A stretch of 64,000 bases of DNA from Saccharothrix algeriensis (GCF_016907655.1 NZ_JAFBCL010000001.1:248001-312000), one strand, 5' to 3'; shown: positions 45,916-59,116, counted from the first letter of the stretch. Notes: generated by a model not told the origin, from the letters alone. A program made the numbers and translations.

Positions 45916-46595
45916 TGCTGATCCACCCGACCCGGCCCGCCCACCCCCTCGTCGAGCCGGCCGACTTCGCCGCCGAGCGGCTCCCGGACGCGGTCGCGGC
46001 GCACGAGCAGGCGCTGCGCACCGTGTTCGCCTGGGCGGCCGACTACCTGTGCGCGCCGCACCCCGAGCTGGGCAGGCGCGGCGACGTGTGCCCGTTCACC
46101 GACAGCTCGCTGAAGAAGGGGCTGTTCCTGCTGTCCGTGCACGCGGGCGGGCACGACGACCCCGCCGAGCTGGCGCGGCTGCTGCTGCCCTACCGGGACT
46201 GGTTCGCCGAGCTGGAACCGCGCACCGGCACGTCCGCCCAGTTCAAGACGATCCTGGTGCTGTTCCCCGACCTCACCGCGCGCGCGCAGTGGGCGGTGGT
46301 GGACCGCGCGCAGGAGCTGCTCAAGGCCGACTACGCCCGCGACGGCCTGATGGTCGGCGAGTTCCACCCCGGCCCGCCGGACAAGGCGGGCCTGTGGAAC
46401 CCCGGGTTCCGGCCGCTGCGCAGCCCGGTGCCGATGCTCGCCATCCGGCACATGGTGCCCACCGACTTCCCGTTCCTGCGCGACGACGACGCCACCCTCG
46501 CCGCGTACCTGCGGCACTTCGGCGACCGCGTGCCCACCCACCTGCGGGGCGACGTGCGGGCCGCCGCCGACCGACTCGCCACGTCCGGGAGCTGA
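45915..46595 (+). CDS. DUF6875-like protein of unknown function
   Basis: A 226-aa soluble protein whose ATG shares one base with the monooxygenase stop (TGATG). It has conserved-looking blocks [57 protein letters not shown] and [19 protein letters not shown]. These match a family I recall as DUF6875, common in actinobacterial biosynthetic loci, function unknown. The Cys and His residues (CPF, EFHPG, IRHM) could bind metal or heme; that is speculation. Tight coupling to the monooxygenase suggests it acts with it on an aromatic precursor. Confidence 0.65.
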   Translation: MLIHPTRPAHPLVEPADFAAERLPDAVAAHEQALRTVFAWAADYLCAPHPELGRRGDVCPFTDSSLKKGLFLLSVHAGGHDDPAELARLLLPYRDWFAELEPRTGTSAQFKTILVLFPDLTARAQWAVVDRAQELLKADYARDGLMVGEFHPGPPDKAGLWNPGFRPLRSPVPMLAIRHMVPTDFPFLRDDDATLAAYLRHFGDRVPTHLRGDVRAAADRLATSGS

Positions 46596-46597
46596 CC

Positions 46598-49848
<3,251 letters not shown>

Positions 49849-49852
<4 letters not shown>

Positions 49853-51138
49853 AGCGGTTCGCCGTGGTGTGGGCCGGGCAGCTGGTCTCGGTCATCGGCT
49901 CGGCGCTGACCGCGTTCGTGCTCGGCGTCTGGGTGTACCTGGGCACGGGCTCGGTGACGCAGTTCGCGCTCATCCAGTTCTGCGCGGTGGTGCCGGGCAT
50001 CCTGCTCGCCCCGTACGCGGGCGCGCTCGCCGACCGGTGCGACCGCCGCCGGGTCATGCTCGTGGCCGACCTCGGCGCGGGGGTGGTCACCGCGCTGCTG
50101 CTGGTCGCGGTGACCACCGGCTCGCTGGCGGTGTGGCACGTGTACCTGGCCTCGGCGCTGACCGCGACGCTGAACACCTTCCACCTCATCGCCTACCAGG
50201 CGCTGGTGCCCGCGCTGGTGCCGCCGGAGCACCTCGGCCGCGTCAACGGCCTGATGCAGCTCACCCACGGCGTGCAGATCGCCGCGCCGCTGGTGGCGGG
50301 CGCGCTGCTGGGGCTGGTCGGGCTGCGCGGGGTGCTGGTGATCGACGTGGTGTCGATGGCGTTCGCGGTCGCGGCGCTGCTGGCGGCCCGGCTGCCGGCG
50401 ACCTCGGGCGGCGGTGGCGACGGCGGCCGGCGGGAGGGCATCGGCGCGGGCCTGCGGTGGCTGCGCGGCGCGCCGGGGCTGTTCACGCTGTGCGCGGTGT
50501 TCGGCGCGTGGAACTTCCTGTTCGCCGTCGCGGGCGGGCTGGTGCAGCCGCTGATCCTGTCGTTCTCCGGGCCGGCGACCCTGGGCGTGCTGATGGCGGC
50601 CGGTGGCGGCGGGCTGTTCGCCGGCGGGCTGGTCATGGGCGCGTGGGGCGGGCCGGAGCGGCGGGTGCTGGGCGTCTACCTCGGCCTGGCGCTGGGCGGG
50701 GTGTTCCTGGTGCTGCACAGCCTCGCGCCCTCGCCGTGGCTGATCGGGGTGGCGGCGCCCGCCTTCCTGTGCACGCTGCCGCTGATGAACACCTGCTGCG
50801 TGACGCTGCTGCAGACCAAGGTGGACCCGGCCGTGCTGGGCCGGGTGCTGGCCGTCGTGCGGATGCTGAGCACCGCCGCGATGCCCCTGGCGTACCTGCT
50901 GATCGGCCCGCTGTCCGACGGCCTGGCCGAACCGCTGATGGCGCCCGGCGGCGCCCTGGCGCCCTCGGTCGGGTCGCTCATCGGCACCGGCGAGGGCCGC
51001 GGCATCGCCCTGGTGTTCCTGGTGGTCGGCGTGCTGATGCTGGCGCTGACCGCCTACGCGTGGTCGCGCCCGCGGCTGCGGGCCGTGGACGACCTGCCCG
51101 ACGCGGTGGCCCAGACACCGGAAAGGACCCTCCAGTGA
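49849..51138 (+). CDS. MFS exporter embedded in the NRPS operon
   Basis: A 429-aa membrane protein of 12 predicted helices starting at GTG 49849. It contains [20 protein letters not shown] (loop 2/3 motif), [17 protein letters not shown] and a charged central loop before helix 7. It resembles MFS_3 exporters that are frequent in siderophore and NRPS loci and should export the final peptide or confer self-resistance. It is coupled on both sides: GTGA with NRPS three and GTGA with NRPS four. Such placement inside the operon ensures co-expression. Confidence 0.85.
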
Positions 51139-54100
51139 CCGACCTGACCGACCACCGCGAGCGGCTGCTGGAGCGCCTGCTCGCCCAGCGGGGCCTGGCC
51201 GGCGCGCAGCGCGGGGTGCCCCGGCGGCCCGAGGGCGCGACCGTGCCGCTGACCGGCAACCAGCGCGGCCTGTGGCTGACCGGGCGGCTCGGCCTGGACG
51301 CGGGCGCGTACGCCATGTTCGCCGCGCTGCGCGTCGCGGGCGAGGTCGACCCCGACCGGCTGCGGGCCGCCGTCACCGCCGTGGTCGAGCGGCACGAGGC
51401 GCTGCGGACCCGGATCGTCGAGGTCGACGGCGTGCCGCGGCAGCAGGTGTCCGCCGAGCCGGTCGTCGACCTGCGGGTCGAGGACCTGGGCGACGGCGAC
51501 CTGCACGACCTGGTCGTGGCCGAGGTGGACACCCCGTTCGACCTGGCGGCCGGCCCCCTGCTGCGGGTCCGGCTGGTGCGGGTCGCGCCCGGCGACGGCG
51601 CCGTGGTGCTGACCGCCCACCACATCGTGTGCGACGACCTGTCGCTGGGCCTGGTCGCGGCCGAGGTCGGCGACGTGTACGCGGGCCTCCCGCCGGCCCC
51701 GGTCGGGGCGCAGTTCCCCGACTACGCGCGCTGGCAGGCCGACCGGCTGGCCGACGGCGAGCGGCAGCGGCAGCTCGACCACTGGGCGGACCGCCTGGCC
51801 GGCGCGCCCGCCGTGCTGGACCTGGCCGCCGACCGGCCGCGGACCCGGGACCGGACCGTCGCGGGCGGCAGCCACCGGTTCACCGTGCCGGCGGAGTCGG
51901 CCCGCGGGGTCGCCGGCCTGGCCCGCGCCCACGGCTGCACGACCTTCGCGGTGCTGCTGGCCGCGTTCGCGGTCGTGCTGGCCCGCCGGTCGGGCGAGCA
52001 GGACCTGGTGATCGGCTCGCCCACGACGCACCGGCCGCTGCCCGAGCTGGAGCGCTCGGTCGGCATGTTCGTCACCACGACGGCGCTGCGCGTGGACCTG
52101 TCCGGCGACCCGACCGTCGGCGAGCTGCTGGCCCGCGCCAAGGCCACCGCCGTGGCCGCGCTGGACCACGCCGAGGTGAGCTTCGACGAGGTGGCCGCCC
52201 GGGTCGCGCCGCGCCGCGACCTCGCCCACCACCCGCTGTTCCAGGTGATGCTGGTGCTCAACCGGGGCGGCGACGGGGACCGCTGGGCCGGGCTGCCCGC
52301 CGCCACCCTGCCGGTCGACCGGGGCACCAGCCGGTTCGACCTGACCCTGCACGTGCGGGAGACCGCCGGCGACTGGCCCGTGAACCTGGACTACAGCGCG
52401 GACCTGTTCGAGCCGGACACCGTCGCGCGGCTGGCCGAGCAGTTCCTGGCCGCGCTGGCGGCGCTGGTGGCGAACCCCGCGGCCAGGCTGTCCGAACTGG
52501 ACACCGCGACCGCCGCCGACCGGGCCGCGGCGGCGGAGCTGAACCGCGACGGGGCGGGCCGCGCTCCCGCCGACGTCCTGACCCGCATCGCCGAGCAGGT
52601 CGCCGCCCACCCCGCCGCGACGGCCGTGCTCGCCCTGGGCGCCGACGGCGCGGCCACCGCCGAGCTGAGCTTCGCGCGGCTGGACCGGCGCGCCAACCGG
52701 GTCGCGCGGGCGCTGGCCGAACGGGGCGTCGGACCCGAGACGCCGGTCGGGCTGGCGCTGCGGGCCGGTCCCGACGCGGCGGTGGCGCTGCTGGCGATCC
52801 TCAAGGCGGGCGGGGCCTACGTGCCGCTGGACCCGGCGCACCCGCCGGCCCGGCTCGCCGCGCTGCTCGCCGACTGCGGCGCGCCGGTCGTCGTCACCGC
52901 GCCCGGGGACCGCGACCGGTTCGCCGGGTTCGCGGGCGCGCTGCTGGCCACCTCCGACGAGGACTTCGCCGGCGAGGCCGACGCTCCGCCCGCGCGCGAG
53001 GTCCCGCGCGGCGGCCTGGCCTACGTCGTCTACACCTCCGGGTCGACCGGCGTGCCCAAGGGGGTGCAGGTCCAGCACGACACGCTGGCCAACCTCACCG
53101 ACGCGTTCATCGACCTGCACGGGTTCGGGCCCGGTCAGCGGATCCTGATGGTCCCGCCGCTGAGCTTCGACGCCTCGGTGGGCGACGTGTTCCCGGCGTG
53201 GTGCTCGGGCGCGGCGGTGGCCGTGCACCCGGAGCCGGCGGCCGTCGGCGGGCCGGAGCTGCTGCGGCTGTGCGCCGAGCACGGCCTGACCGCCGTGGAC
53301 GCCCCGGCCGCGCTGTGGAAGCGGTGGGTGGCCGACCTGGAGGGCGTCACCGCGCCCGCCGGCCCGCTGCGGGTGGTGATGATCGGCGGCGAGGCCGTGC
53401 CGCCGCGCGCCGTCGCCCGGTGGGCCGAGGCGACCGGCGTGCCGCTGGTCAACCACTACGGGCCGACCGAGACGACGGTCTGCGCCACCGCGCACCGCAC
53501 GGTCGACGCCACCGAGGTCGACCCGCGCTGCGCGACGCTGCCCATCGGCCGCCCGCTGCCCGGCGTGCGGGCCTACGTGCTCGACGCCGACCTGCGGCCG
53601 GCGCCGGTCGGCGTGCCGGGGCAGCTGCACGTCGGCGGGGACGCGCCGGCGCGGGGCTACCGGGGCGACCCGGCGCGCACGGCGTCGGCGTACCTGCCCG
53701 ACCCGGAGGTGCCGGGCGGGCGGATGTACCGGACCGGCGACCTCGCGCGGCTGCTGCCGGACGGGACGCTGGAGTTCCTGGGCCGGGTGGACGACCAGGT
53801 CAAGCTGCGCGGCCACCGGATCGAGCCGGGCGAGGTGCGCGCGGCGCTGCTGGAGCACCCCGGGGTCGCCGAGGCCGCCGTCACCGTGCGGGCCGACACC
53901 CTGGTCGCCTACGTCGTGCCGCGCGGGCAGGCCCCGGCGCTGGACGAGCTGCGGGCGTTCTGCGCCGGGCGCCTGCCGGCGGCGATGCTGCCCGGCGCGC
54001 GGGTGGTGCTGGCGGAGCTGCCGCTGACCGCGCACGGCAAGGTCGACACCGCCCGGCTGCCCGACCCGGAGGCGGGCGGCGCGCCGTACGAGCCGCCGGG

Positions 54101-55520
54101 CACGCCGGTGGAGCGGGCCCTGGCCGGGATCTGGGCCGAGGTGCTCGGCGCGCCGCTGGTCGGGCGGCGCGACTCGTTCTTCGGGCTGGGCGGGCACTCC
54201 CTGGTCGCGGCGGCGGTGCTGGCCAAGGTGCGGTCGCTGCTGGGGGTGACGGTGCCGCTGCGCGCGCTGTTCGCCACCGCCGACCTCGCCGAGCTGGCCG
54301 AGGTCGTGGAGCGCGCGGCCGGCTCGGACCACACCTTCGCGCAGCGCTACCGGACCGGGCTGCCCACCGCCGAGCGGATGCGGCTCGACGCCGAGCCGCC
54401 GGACGACGTCGCGGTCGCGCACCCGCCGCGGACCGGCGCGCCGCAACGGGTCCTGCTCACCGGCGCGACCGGGTTCCTCGGCGCGCACCTGCTGGCGGAG
54501 CTGCTCGACCGGACCGGGGCGCAGGTGCACTGCCTGGTGCGGGCCGAGTCGCCGGAGGTGGCGGCGGCCCGGCTGCGCGCCAACCTGCGGCGCGCCGGCC
54601 TGGACGTGCCGCCGGAGCGGCTGGCGCGGGTCGTGCCGGTGGTGGGCGACCTGTCGAAACCGCTGCTGGGCCTGGGCGAGCGCGAGTTCGACGGGCTCGC
54701 CGAGAGCGTGGACGCCATCTACCACAACGGCGCGGTGATGAACTTCGTCCTGACCTACCGGTGGATGATGCCGCCGCACGTGGGCAGCACCGTCGACGTG
54801 CTGCGCCTGGCCACCCGGTACGCGACCAAGCCGCTGCACCTGACCTCCACGCTCGGCGTCTACCTGGGCACGGCCTACGACGGGCGGCTGGTCACCGAGA
54901 CCGACCCGGCCGAGGACCCCACCGGGCTGGACACCGGGTACCTCACCACGAAGTGGGTGGCCGACACGATGGCCGTGCGGGCGCGCGAGCGGGGCGTGCC
55001 GGTGTCGGTGCACCGGATCGCGGCGATCGTCGGCGACGTGCGGACCGGCACCGCCAAGGCCGAGTCGTACCTGAGCAGGCTGATCGCGGCCTGCGCCCAC
55101 ACGCGGGCGGTGCCGCGCACCGCCGACGTGATCGACATGGTGCCGGTGGACCGGGTCGCGGGCGCGATCGCGGGCATCTCCACCCGCCCGGACGGCGTCG
55201 GCCGCGACTTCCACTACTACCGCGCCGACGGGCTGGGCTACGCCGAGCTGGGCGAGGTGCTGACCGCCAAGGGCTACCCGACGCGGCTGCTGGAGTACGC
55301 CGACTGGCGGGCGGTGATGCTGGAGAACCCGGACACCGCGTTCGGCCCGCTGGCCTACGACCTCACCACGACCCACCGCCCGCACCCGCGGTTCGACTGC
55401 TCGGCCACCTGGGCGGCGGCGGCCCGGTGCGGCGTCTCCTTCCCGCCCGCCGACGCCGACATGATCGCCCGCCACATCGACTACCTCGCCTCGGCGGGAG
55501 CACTGCCGGAAAGGTCCTGA
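51135..55520 (+). CDS. NRPS module C-A-PCP with terminal thioester reductase domain
   Basis: A 1461-aa final module starting at GTG 51135. The condensation domain has HHIVCDD (about 162-168), keeping His-His and Asp but with the last Gly changed to Asp. The adenylation core YVVYTSGSTGVPKG lies near 629; specificity positions read roughly D-A-G-D-M-G-H-V-C-K, with no confident substrate. The carrier serine is about 1022 in LGGHSLVAA. From about 1104 an SDR-type reductase follows: VLLTGATGFLGAHLL (NADPH site), AIYHNGAVMNF, LTSTLGVYLG and GYLTTKW (Tyr about 1269, Lys about 1273). It releases the chain reductively as an aldehyde or alcohol. There is no thioesterase. Confidence 0.9.
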   Translation: MTDLTDHRERLLERLLAQRGLAGAQRGVPRRPEGATVPLTGNQRGLWLTGRLGLDAGAYAMFAALRVAGEVDPDRLRAAVTAVVERHEALRTRIVEVDGVPRQQVSAEPVVDLRVEDLGDGDLHDLVVAEVDTPFDLAAGPLLRVRLVRVAPGDGAVVLTAHHIVCDDLSLGLVAAEVGDVYAGLPPAPVGAQFPDYARWQADRLADGERQRQLDHWADRLAGAPAVLDLAADRPRTRDRTVAGGSHRFTVPAESARGVAGLARAHGCTTFAVLLAAFAVVLARRSGEQDLVIGSPTTHRPLPELERSVGMFVTTTALRVDLSGDPTVGELLARAKATAVAALDHAEVSFDEVAARVAPRRDLAHHPLFQVMLVLNRGGDGDRWAGLPAATLPVDRGTSRFDLTLHVRETAGDWPVNLDYSADLFEPDTVARLAEQFLAALAALVANPAARLSELDTATAADRAAAAELNRDGAGRAPADVLTRIAEQVAAHPAATAVLALGADGAATAELSFARLDRRANRVARALAERGVGPETPVGLALRAGPDAAVALLAILKAGGAYVPLDPAHPPARLAALLADCGAPVVVTAPGDRDRFAGFAGALLATSDEDFAGEADAPPAREVPRGGLAYVVYTSGSTGVPKGVQVQHDTLANLTDAFIDLHGFGPGQRILMVPPLSFDASVGDVFPAWCSGAAVAVHPEPAAVGGPELLRLCAEHGLTAVDAPAALWKRWVADLEGVTAPAGPLRVVMIGGEAVPPRAVARWAEATGVPLVNHYGPTETTVCATAHRTVDATEVDPRCATLPIGRPLPGVRAYVLDADLRPAPVGVPGQLHVGGDAPARGYRGDPARTASAYLPDPEVPGGRMYRTGDLARLLPDGTLEFLGRVDDQVKLRGHRIEPGEVRAALLEHPGVAEAAVTVRADTLVAYVVPRGQAPALDELRAFCAGRLPAAMLPGARVVLAELPLTAHGKVDTARLPDPEAGGAPYEPPGTPVERALAGIWAEVLGAPLVGRRDSFFGLGGHSLVAAAVLAKVRSLLGVTVPLRALFATADLAELAEVVERAAGSDHTFAQRYRTGLPTAERMRLDAEPPDDVAVAHPPRTGAPQRVLLTGATGFLGAHLLAELLDRTGAQVHCLVRAESPEVAAARLRANLRRAGLDVPPERLARVVPVVGDLSKPLLGLGEREFDGLAESVDAIYHNGAVMNFVLTYRWMMPPHVGSTVDVLRLATRYATKPLHLTSTLGVYLGTAYDGRLVTETDPAEDPTGLDTGYLTTKWVADTMAVRARERGVPVSVHRIAAIVGDVRTGTAKAESYLSRLIAACAHTRAVPRTADVIDMVPVDRVAGAIAGISTRPDGVGRDFHYYRADGLGYAELGEVLTAKGYPTRLLEYADWRAVMLENPDTAFGPLAYDLTTTHRPHPRFDCSATWAAAARCGVSFPPADADMIARHIDYLASAGALPERS

Positions 55521-55521
55521 C

Positions 55522-56520
55522 ATGCCGCTGCACCTCGAACCCGGCGACGGTCCCCCGTCGTTCCCCGACCTGCTGGCCGCGGCCGGCTACCGCGCCCTGG
55601 CCGCCGCGCTGCGCCTGGACGTCTTCGGCGCGCTGGCGCGCGGCCCGCTGCCGGTGGCCGACCTCGCGGCGCGGCTGGGCGCCGACCCGCGCGGCACCGG
55701 GCTGCTCGCCGAGGCGCTGGCCGCGTTCGGCTACCTGGAGCACGGCGCGGACGGCTACGCCAACGCCGCCGCCACGCAGGAGTGGCTGGCCGGTCCCGGC
55801 TACCGCGAGGTCGACCGGTTCTGGTCGGCGGTGCTGTTCGAGTCGTGGGACGGGCTGGAGGACTCCATCCGGTCCGGCAAGCCGGCGCGGGACTTCTACG
55901 GCTGGCTGGCCGAGCGGCCCGGGACCCTGGCCCGGTTCCAGGGGATGCTGTCCCGGCACGCCGACACCATCGCGCCGGAGGTCACCGAGCTGGTCCCGGT
56001 GGGCGACCGGCTGCTGGACCTGGGCGGCGGGCACGCCAAGTACGCGATCCGGCTGTGCGCGCGGCACCCCGGCCTGCGCGCGACGGTGGTCGACCTGCCC
56101 GACGCCCTGGCCGTCGGCTCGGGCGCGGTCACCGACGCGGGGCTGTCGGCCCGCGTCACGCTGCGGCCGGGCGACTACGACGAGCTGGACCTCGGCGCGG
56201 GCTACGACACCGCCCTGCTGTTCAACGTCGTGCACGGCCGGACCGCCGACGCGAACCGGGTGCTGCTGCGCCGGGTCGCGGACGCGGTGCGGTCCGGGGG
56301 CGCGGTGGTGCTGCTGGAGCACGACGAGCACAGCGAGGACCGGGCCTCGGACGCGTTCGCCCGGGTGTTCAGCCTCAACCTGTTCCACGGTCAGGGCGGG
56401 CAGGTCTACCCCGGCGCGGAGATCGGCGGCTGGCTGGCGGAGGCGGGCTTCACCGACCTGGCGACGCACCCGCTGCGCACCTCGCCCGGCCAGTCGCTGA
56501 TCGTGGCCCGCAAGCCGTAG
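55522..56520 (+). CDS. SAM-dependent methyltransferase (O-methyltransferase fold)
   Basis: A 332-aa enzyme with an N-terminal winged-helix dimerisation region (GYRALAAALRLDVFGALARG, then LAARLGADPRGTGLLAEAL) and a C-terminal Rossmann domain. The SAM motif reads RLLDLGGGHAKYAI, followed by VDLPDALAVG and LFNVVHGRTADANRVLLRRV. It belongs to the Methyltransf_2/acetylserotonin-type group and may O- or C-methylate an aromatic hydroxyl-bearing group. Starts one base after the NRPS stop and closes the operon. With the monooxygenase it suggests a hydroxylated, methylated aromatic unit. Confidence 0.85.
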   Translation: MPLHLEPGDGPPSFPDLLAAAGYRALAAALRLDVFGALARGPLPVADLAARLGADPRGTGLLAEALAAFGYLEHGADGYANAAATQEWLAGPGYREVDRFWSAVLFESWDGLEDSIRSGKPARDFYGWLAERPGTLARFQGMLSRHADTIAPEVTELVPVGDRLLDLGGGHAKYAIRLCARHPGLRATVVDLPDALAVGSGAVTDAGLSARVTLRPGDYDELDLGAGYDTALLFNVVHGRTADANRVLLRRVADAVRSGGAVVLLEHDEHSEDRASDAFARVFSLNLFHGQGGQVYPGAEIGGWLAEAGFTDLATHPLRTSPGQSLIVARKP

Positions 56521-56708
56521 CCGGCGACCGCCCGCGGTGCCGTAACGGCCGGTGGGCGGTGGGCGATCTCCGCCGTGGGGCGGGGCTATATGTTCCCCGC
56601 TGAGGCGGAGGCCCGCCTCCACCCGGCGCCGCCGCGCAGGTCCCGCGCGGCAGCCCCGCCCGACCACCCGGCGGCGGGTCGTCCCCCCGGCTCCCGCCGC
56701 CGGCCGCC

Positions 56709-56742
56709 GCGGGCCCCGCGCTCCTTCCCGCGCGGGGCCCGC
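56709..56742. terminator. Strong hairpin at the end of the NRPS operon
   Basis: A 13-bp perfect stem (GCGGGCCCCGCGC with its complement) and an 8-nt loop. It lies between the methyltransferase stop and the convergent DUF3995 stop. Confidence 0.7.
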
Positions 56743-56755
56743 CTCCGGCGGTGGT

Positions 56756-57172
56756 TCAGGACAGCGCCGCGACCAGCCCGGCGCCGCAGGCGAGCGCGAG
56801 GCACAGCGGCGAGTAGACCCGCCGGTCGAGGCGGGCGAACTCGGTGTCCCGGCCGGTCGACACGACCAGGCCGCGCACACCGCGCAGCAGGAGCACCGCC
56901 GCGACGCCGGCGGCGCCCACGGCGGTCCACCACCCCGGGCCGGGCACCGCCACCAGGCCCGCGCGACCCGCGACCAGGTAGGCCGCGAGGCCGAGCAGCA
57001 CCGCCACGGCCGCGGTCAACCCGGGCGGGGGCAGCCGGTCCGGCGTCACCCCCACCACGCGGCGCGCGAACTCCTCGGGCGAGCGCAGCGGCCACGGCGT
57101 GAACACCCACACCACGTGCAGCACTCCGACCGCCGCCAGCACCAACGCCGTGATCAGGGCCAGGACCACCAC
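56756..57172 (-). CDS. DUF3995 family membrane protein
   Basis: A 138-aa protein with four predicted helices, starting at GTG 57172 behind GGAGG. Features of DUF3995 include an early GVLHVVWVFTPWPL and a Gly-rich LVAGRAGLVAVPGPGWW segment. Function unknown; homologues often sit beside TetR regulators. No TetR gene is adjacent here, but a perfect palindromic operator lies just upstream (57193-57237). Confidence 0.75.
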   Translation of the reverse strand: MVVLALITALVLAAVGVLHVVWVFTPWPLRSPEEFARRVVGVTPDRLPPPGLTAAVAVLLGLAAYLVAGRAGLVAVPGPGWWTAVGAAGVAAVLLLRGVRGLVVSTGRDTEFARLDRRVYSPLCLALACGAGLVAALS

Positions 57173-57192
57173 GGGCCACCTCCGGTCGCATG

Positions 57193-57237
57193 TCCGTACG
57201 CTACCGTACGGAACTTTTCCGTACGGTAGCGTACGGA
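57193..57237. promoter_or_regulatory. Perfect double palindrome operator upstream of the DUF3995 gene
   Basis: Two 21-bp arms are perfect inverted copies around a CTT spacer. Each arm is itself a near palindrome, CCGTACG-CTAC-CGTACGG, giving four CGTACG half-sites. That pattern is typical of cooperative TetR-family dimer binding. It lies 20-65 bp upstream of the DUF3995 start. A hairpin role in RNA cannot be excluded. Confidence 0.65.
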
Positions 57238-57311
57238 ACCTGAGAGCCCTGAACCCGTTTCTCAGCCTTGCCGGCGACGACCCGCCTTCCGGTGATGCCC
57301 CGGATCCCGGC

Positions 57312-57358
57312 GGCGCCCGGCCTCCAGTGGCGCCCGGCCTCCAGTGGCGCCCGGCCTC
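57312..57358. repeat. Three 17-bp tandem repeats
   Basis: GGCGCCCGGCCTCCAGT occurs twice exactly and once degenerately. It lies in the leader of the LLM oxidoreductase gene, with no coding role seen. Confidence 0.7.
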
Positions 57359-57405
57359 CGGCGGCGATCCGCGCCGACACGCGGTCGCGGGTTAGGTTTG
57401 CCGAC

Positions 57406-58455
57406 GTGTCCACGAACAGCATGGAACTCGGGCTCCTCAGCTTCGCCGACCGCCACCCCGACCCGGTGACCGGCGAGCAGGTGCCGGTGGCCGACGCGCT
57501 GGCCCAGCAGCTCGAGCGCATCAAGCTCGCCGACGAGCTGGGCCTGGGCTTCTACGGGCTGGGCGAGCACCACATCGCCGACTACGCCGTGTCCAACCCC
57601 GGCACGGTGCTGGCCGCCGCCGCGAGCATCACCGAGCGCATCACCCTCGGCAGCGCCGTCACGGTGCTCAGCACCGAGGACCCGGTGCGCGTCTACCAGC
57701 AGTTCACCACGCTCGACCAGCTCAGCCGGGGCCGGGCCGAACTGCTGGCCGGCCGCGGCTCGTTCACCGAGTCGTTCCCGTTGTTCGGCGCGGCGCTGGA
57801 GGACTACGACGAGCTCTTCGAGGAGAAGCTGGCCCTGCTGCTGGAACTGGACCGGGGAAATCCGATCACCTGGTCGGGCAAGTTCCGCCCGCCGCTGGAA
57901 AACGCCCACGTCTTCCCGCGCCCGTACGGGGAGCACCTGCGCATCTCCGTCGGCACCGGCGGCAACCCCGAGTCCTCGGTGCGCGCGGGCCTGCTCGGCC
58001 TGCCGGTCGTGTACGCCGTCATCGGCGGGCAGCCGGAGCGCTTCGCCCCACTGGTCGACCTGTACCGGCGCGCGGGTGAAGCAGGCGGGCACGCCCCGGA
58101 GGACCTGCACGTCACGATGAGCGCGATCGGCCTCATCGCCCGCGATTCCCGAGCCGCCAAGGACGCGTACTACCCGTACTGGCTGGAAACGATGAAGTAC
58201 GGCTCCCGCGCACGCGGCTGGCCCGTGCCGTCGCGCGCCGAGTACGACGAATGGACCCGAGGCGCAACGTCGATCTTCGCGGGCAATCCGGAAGAGGTCG
58301 CCGAACGCCTCGTCACCGTCGGCCGACTGACCGGTGCGAAGCGGTACGCGATGCACATGGACTGGTCCGGCGTACCGCACCGCCTGGTGATGGAGGCGAT
58401 CGAACTACTGGGCACCGAAGTCATGCCCTTGGTGCACAGGGAACTCACCACCTGA
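57406..58455 (+). CDS. LLM class flavin-dependent oxidoreductase
   Basis: A protein of about 349 aa with a TIM-barrel luciferase-like fold. Motifs are GFYGLGEHHIADYAVSNP, LDQLSRGRAELLAGRGSFTE and PYGEHLRISVGTGGNPESSV. The length and the GEHH motif fit the bacterial LLM family that uses FMN or F420. The start may be GTG 57406 or ATG 57421; the ribosome site is weak. It sits downstream of tandem repeats and upstream of the IS630 element, as a single gene. Substrate unknown. Confidence 0.85.
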   Translation: MSTNSMELGLLSFADRHPDPVTGEQVPVADALAQQLERIKLADELGLGFYGLGEHHIADYAVSNPGTVLAAAASITERITLGSAVTVLSTEDPVRVYQQFTTLDQLSRGRAELLAGRGSFTESFPLFGAALEDYDELFEEKLALLLELDRGNPITWSGKFRPPLENAHVFPRPYGEHLRISVGTGGNPESSVRAGLLGLPVVYAVIGGQPERFAPLVDLYRRAGEAGGHAPEDLHVTMSAIGLIARDSRAAKDAYYPYWLETMKYGSRARGWPVPSRAEYDEWTRGATSIFAGNPEEVAERLVTVGRLTGAKRYAMHMDWSGVPHRLVMEAIELLGTEVMPLVHRELTT

Positions 58456-58624
58456 CCCCCACTCCCCGCACGCCCACGTCTTCGCTTCAGCTTTTGATCT
58501 TCAGCTTTTGGCACGCCCCGTGCAGTCCGGTGGCCTCGTGTTCTCCCCGTACTGATCTTCAATTGTTGGGGTCTGTGGTGGCTTGTGTCGGTGGGTGGGG
58601 CTGTCCCGGGGGTACCCGTGGGGT

Positions 58625-59116
58625 ATGCGCTATCCCGATGGTGGTGGCCTGACCGGACGGGAACGGGCCCGACGTGAGGCGGTGCGGATGCAGGCCGCCG
58701 ACTGGTTCGAGCGTGGTGTGGGCGCCTGCGAGGTCGCTCGTGGTCTGCGGGTGTCGACCAAGTCCGCCTATGCCTGGCGGCGTTTGTGGCGTGCCGGGGG
58801 CCGGCAGGCCCTGCGCTCCAGGGGGCCGGGCGGGCCGGACTGCCGTCTGGACCGGGCCCGGCTCGACCGGCTGGTCCAGGCCCTGGAGCAGGGGCCGGCC
58901 GCCCACGGGTACACCGAGGATCGACGCTGGACCCTGGCCAGGGTCGCGGAGCTGGTCGCGCGGTTGTTCGCGGTGCGCTACACCCCGGCCGGGATGTCGC
59001 TGGTGCTGCACCGCATCGGTTACAGCCCCCAGGTGCCGGCCCGGCGGGCCGACCGCCGTGACGAGGCCGCGGTCACCGCCTGGCGGCGGGAGTCGTGGGC
59101 GCGGGGAAAACCCTAG
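58625..59116 (+). CDS. IS630 transposase, upstream frame (DNA-binding half)
   Basis: A 163-aa frame from ATG 58625 with an HTH (VGACEVARGLRVSTKSAYAW) and a winged-helix segment (GYTEDRRWTLARVAELVARL, RYTPAGMSLVLHRIG). Both are typical of the N-terminal half of IS630 transposases. It stops at 59116 just past the slippery sequence G-GGA-AAA at 59104-59110, where a -1 shift leads into the catalytic frame. Confidence 0.85.
   Translation: MRYPDGGGLTGRERARREAVRMQAADWFERGVGACEVARGLRVSTKSAYAWRRLWRAGGRQALRSRGPGGPDCRLDRARLDRLVQALEQGPAAHGYTEDRRWTLARVAELVARLFAVRYTPAGMSLVLHRIGYSPQVPARRADRRDEAAVTAWRRESWARGKP

Noticed and set aside
51135..55520. A thioesterase release domain
   Set aside because: No GxSxG alpha/beta hydrolase segment; the C-terminal part is an SDR reductase with a Tyr-Lys pair.
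51054..55523. A 1489-aa minus-strand frame opposite the last NRPS
   Set aside because: Antisense shadow without motifs; the plus strand has C, A, PCP and reductase signatures.
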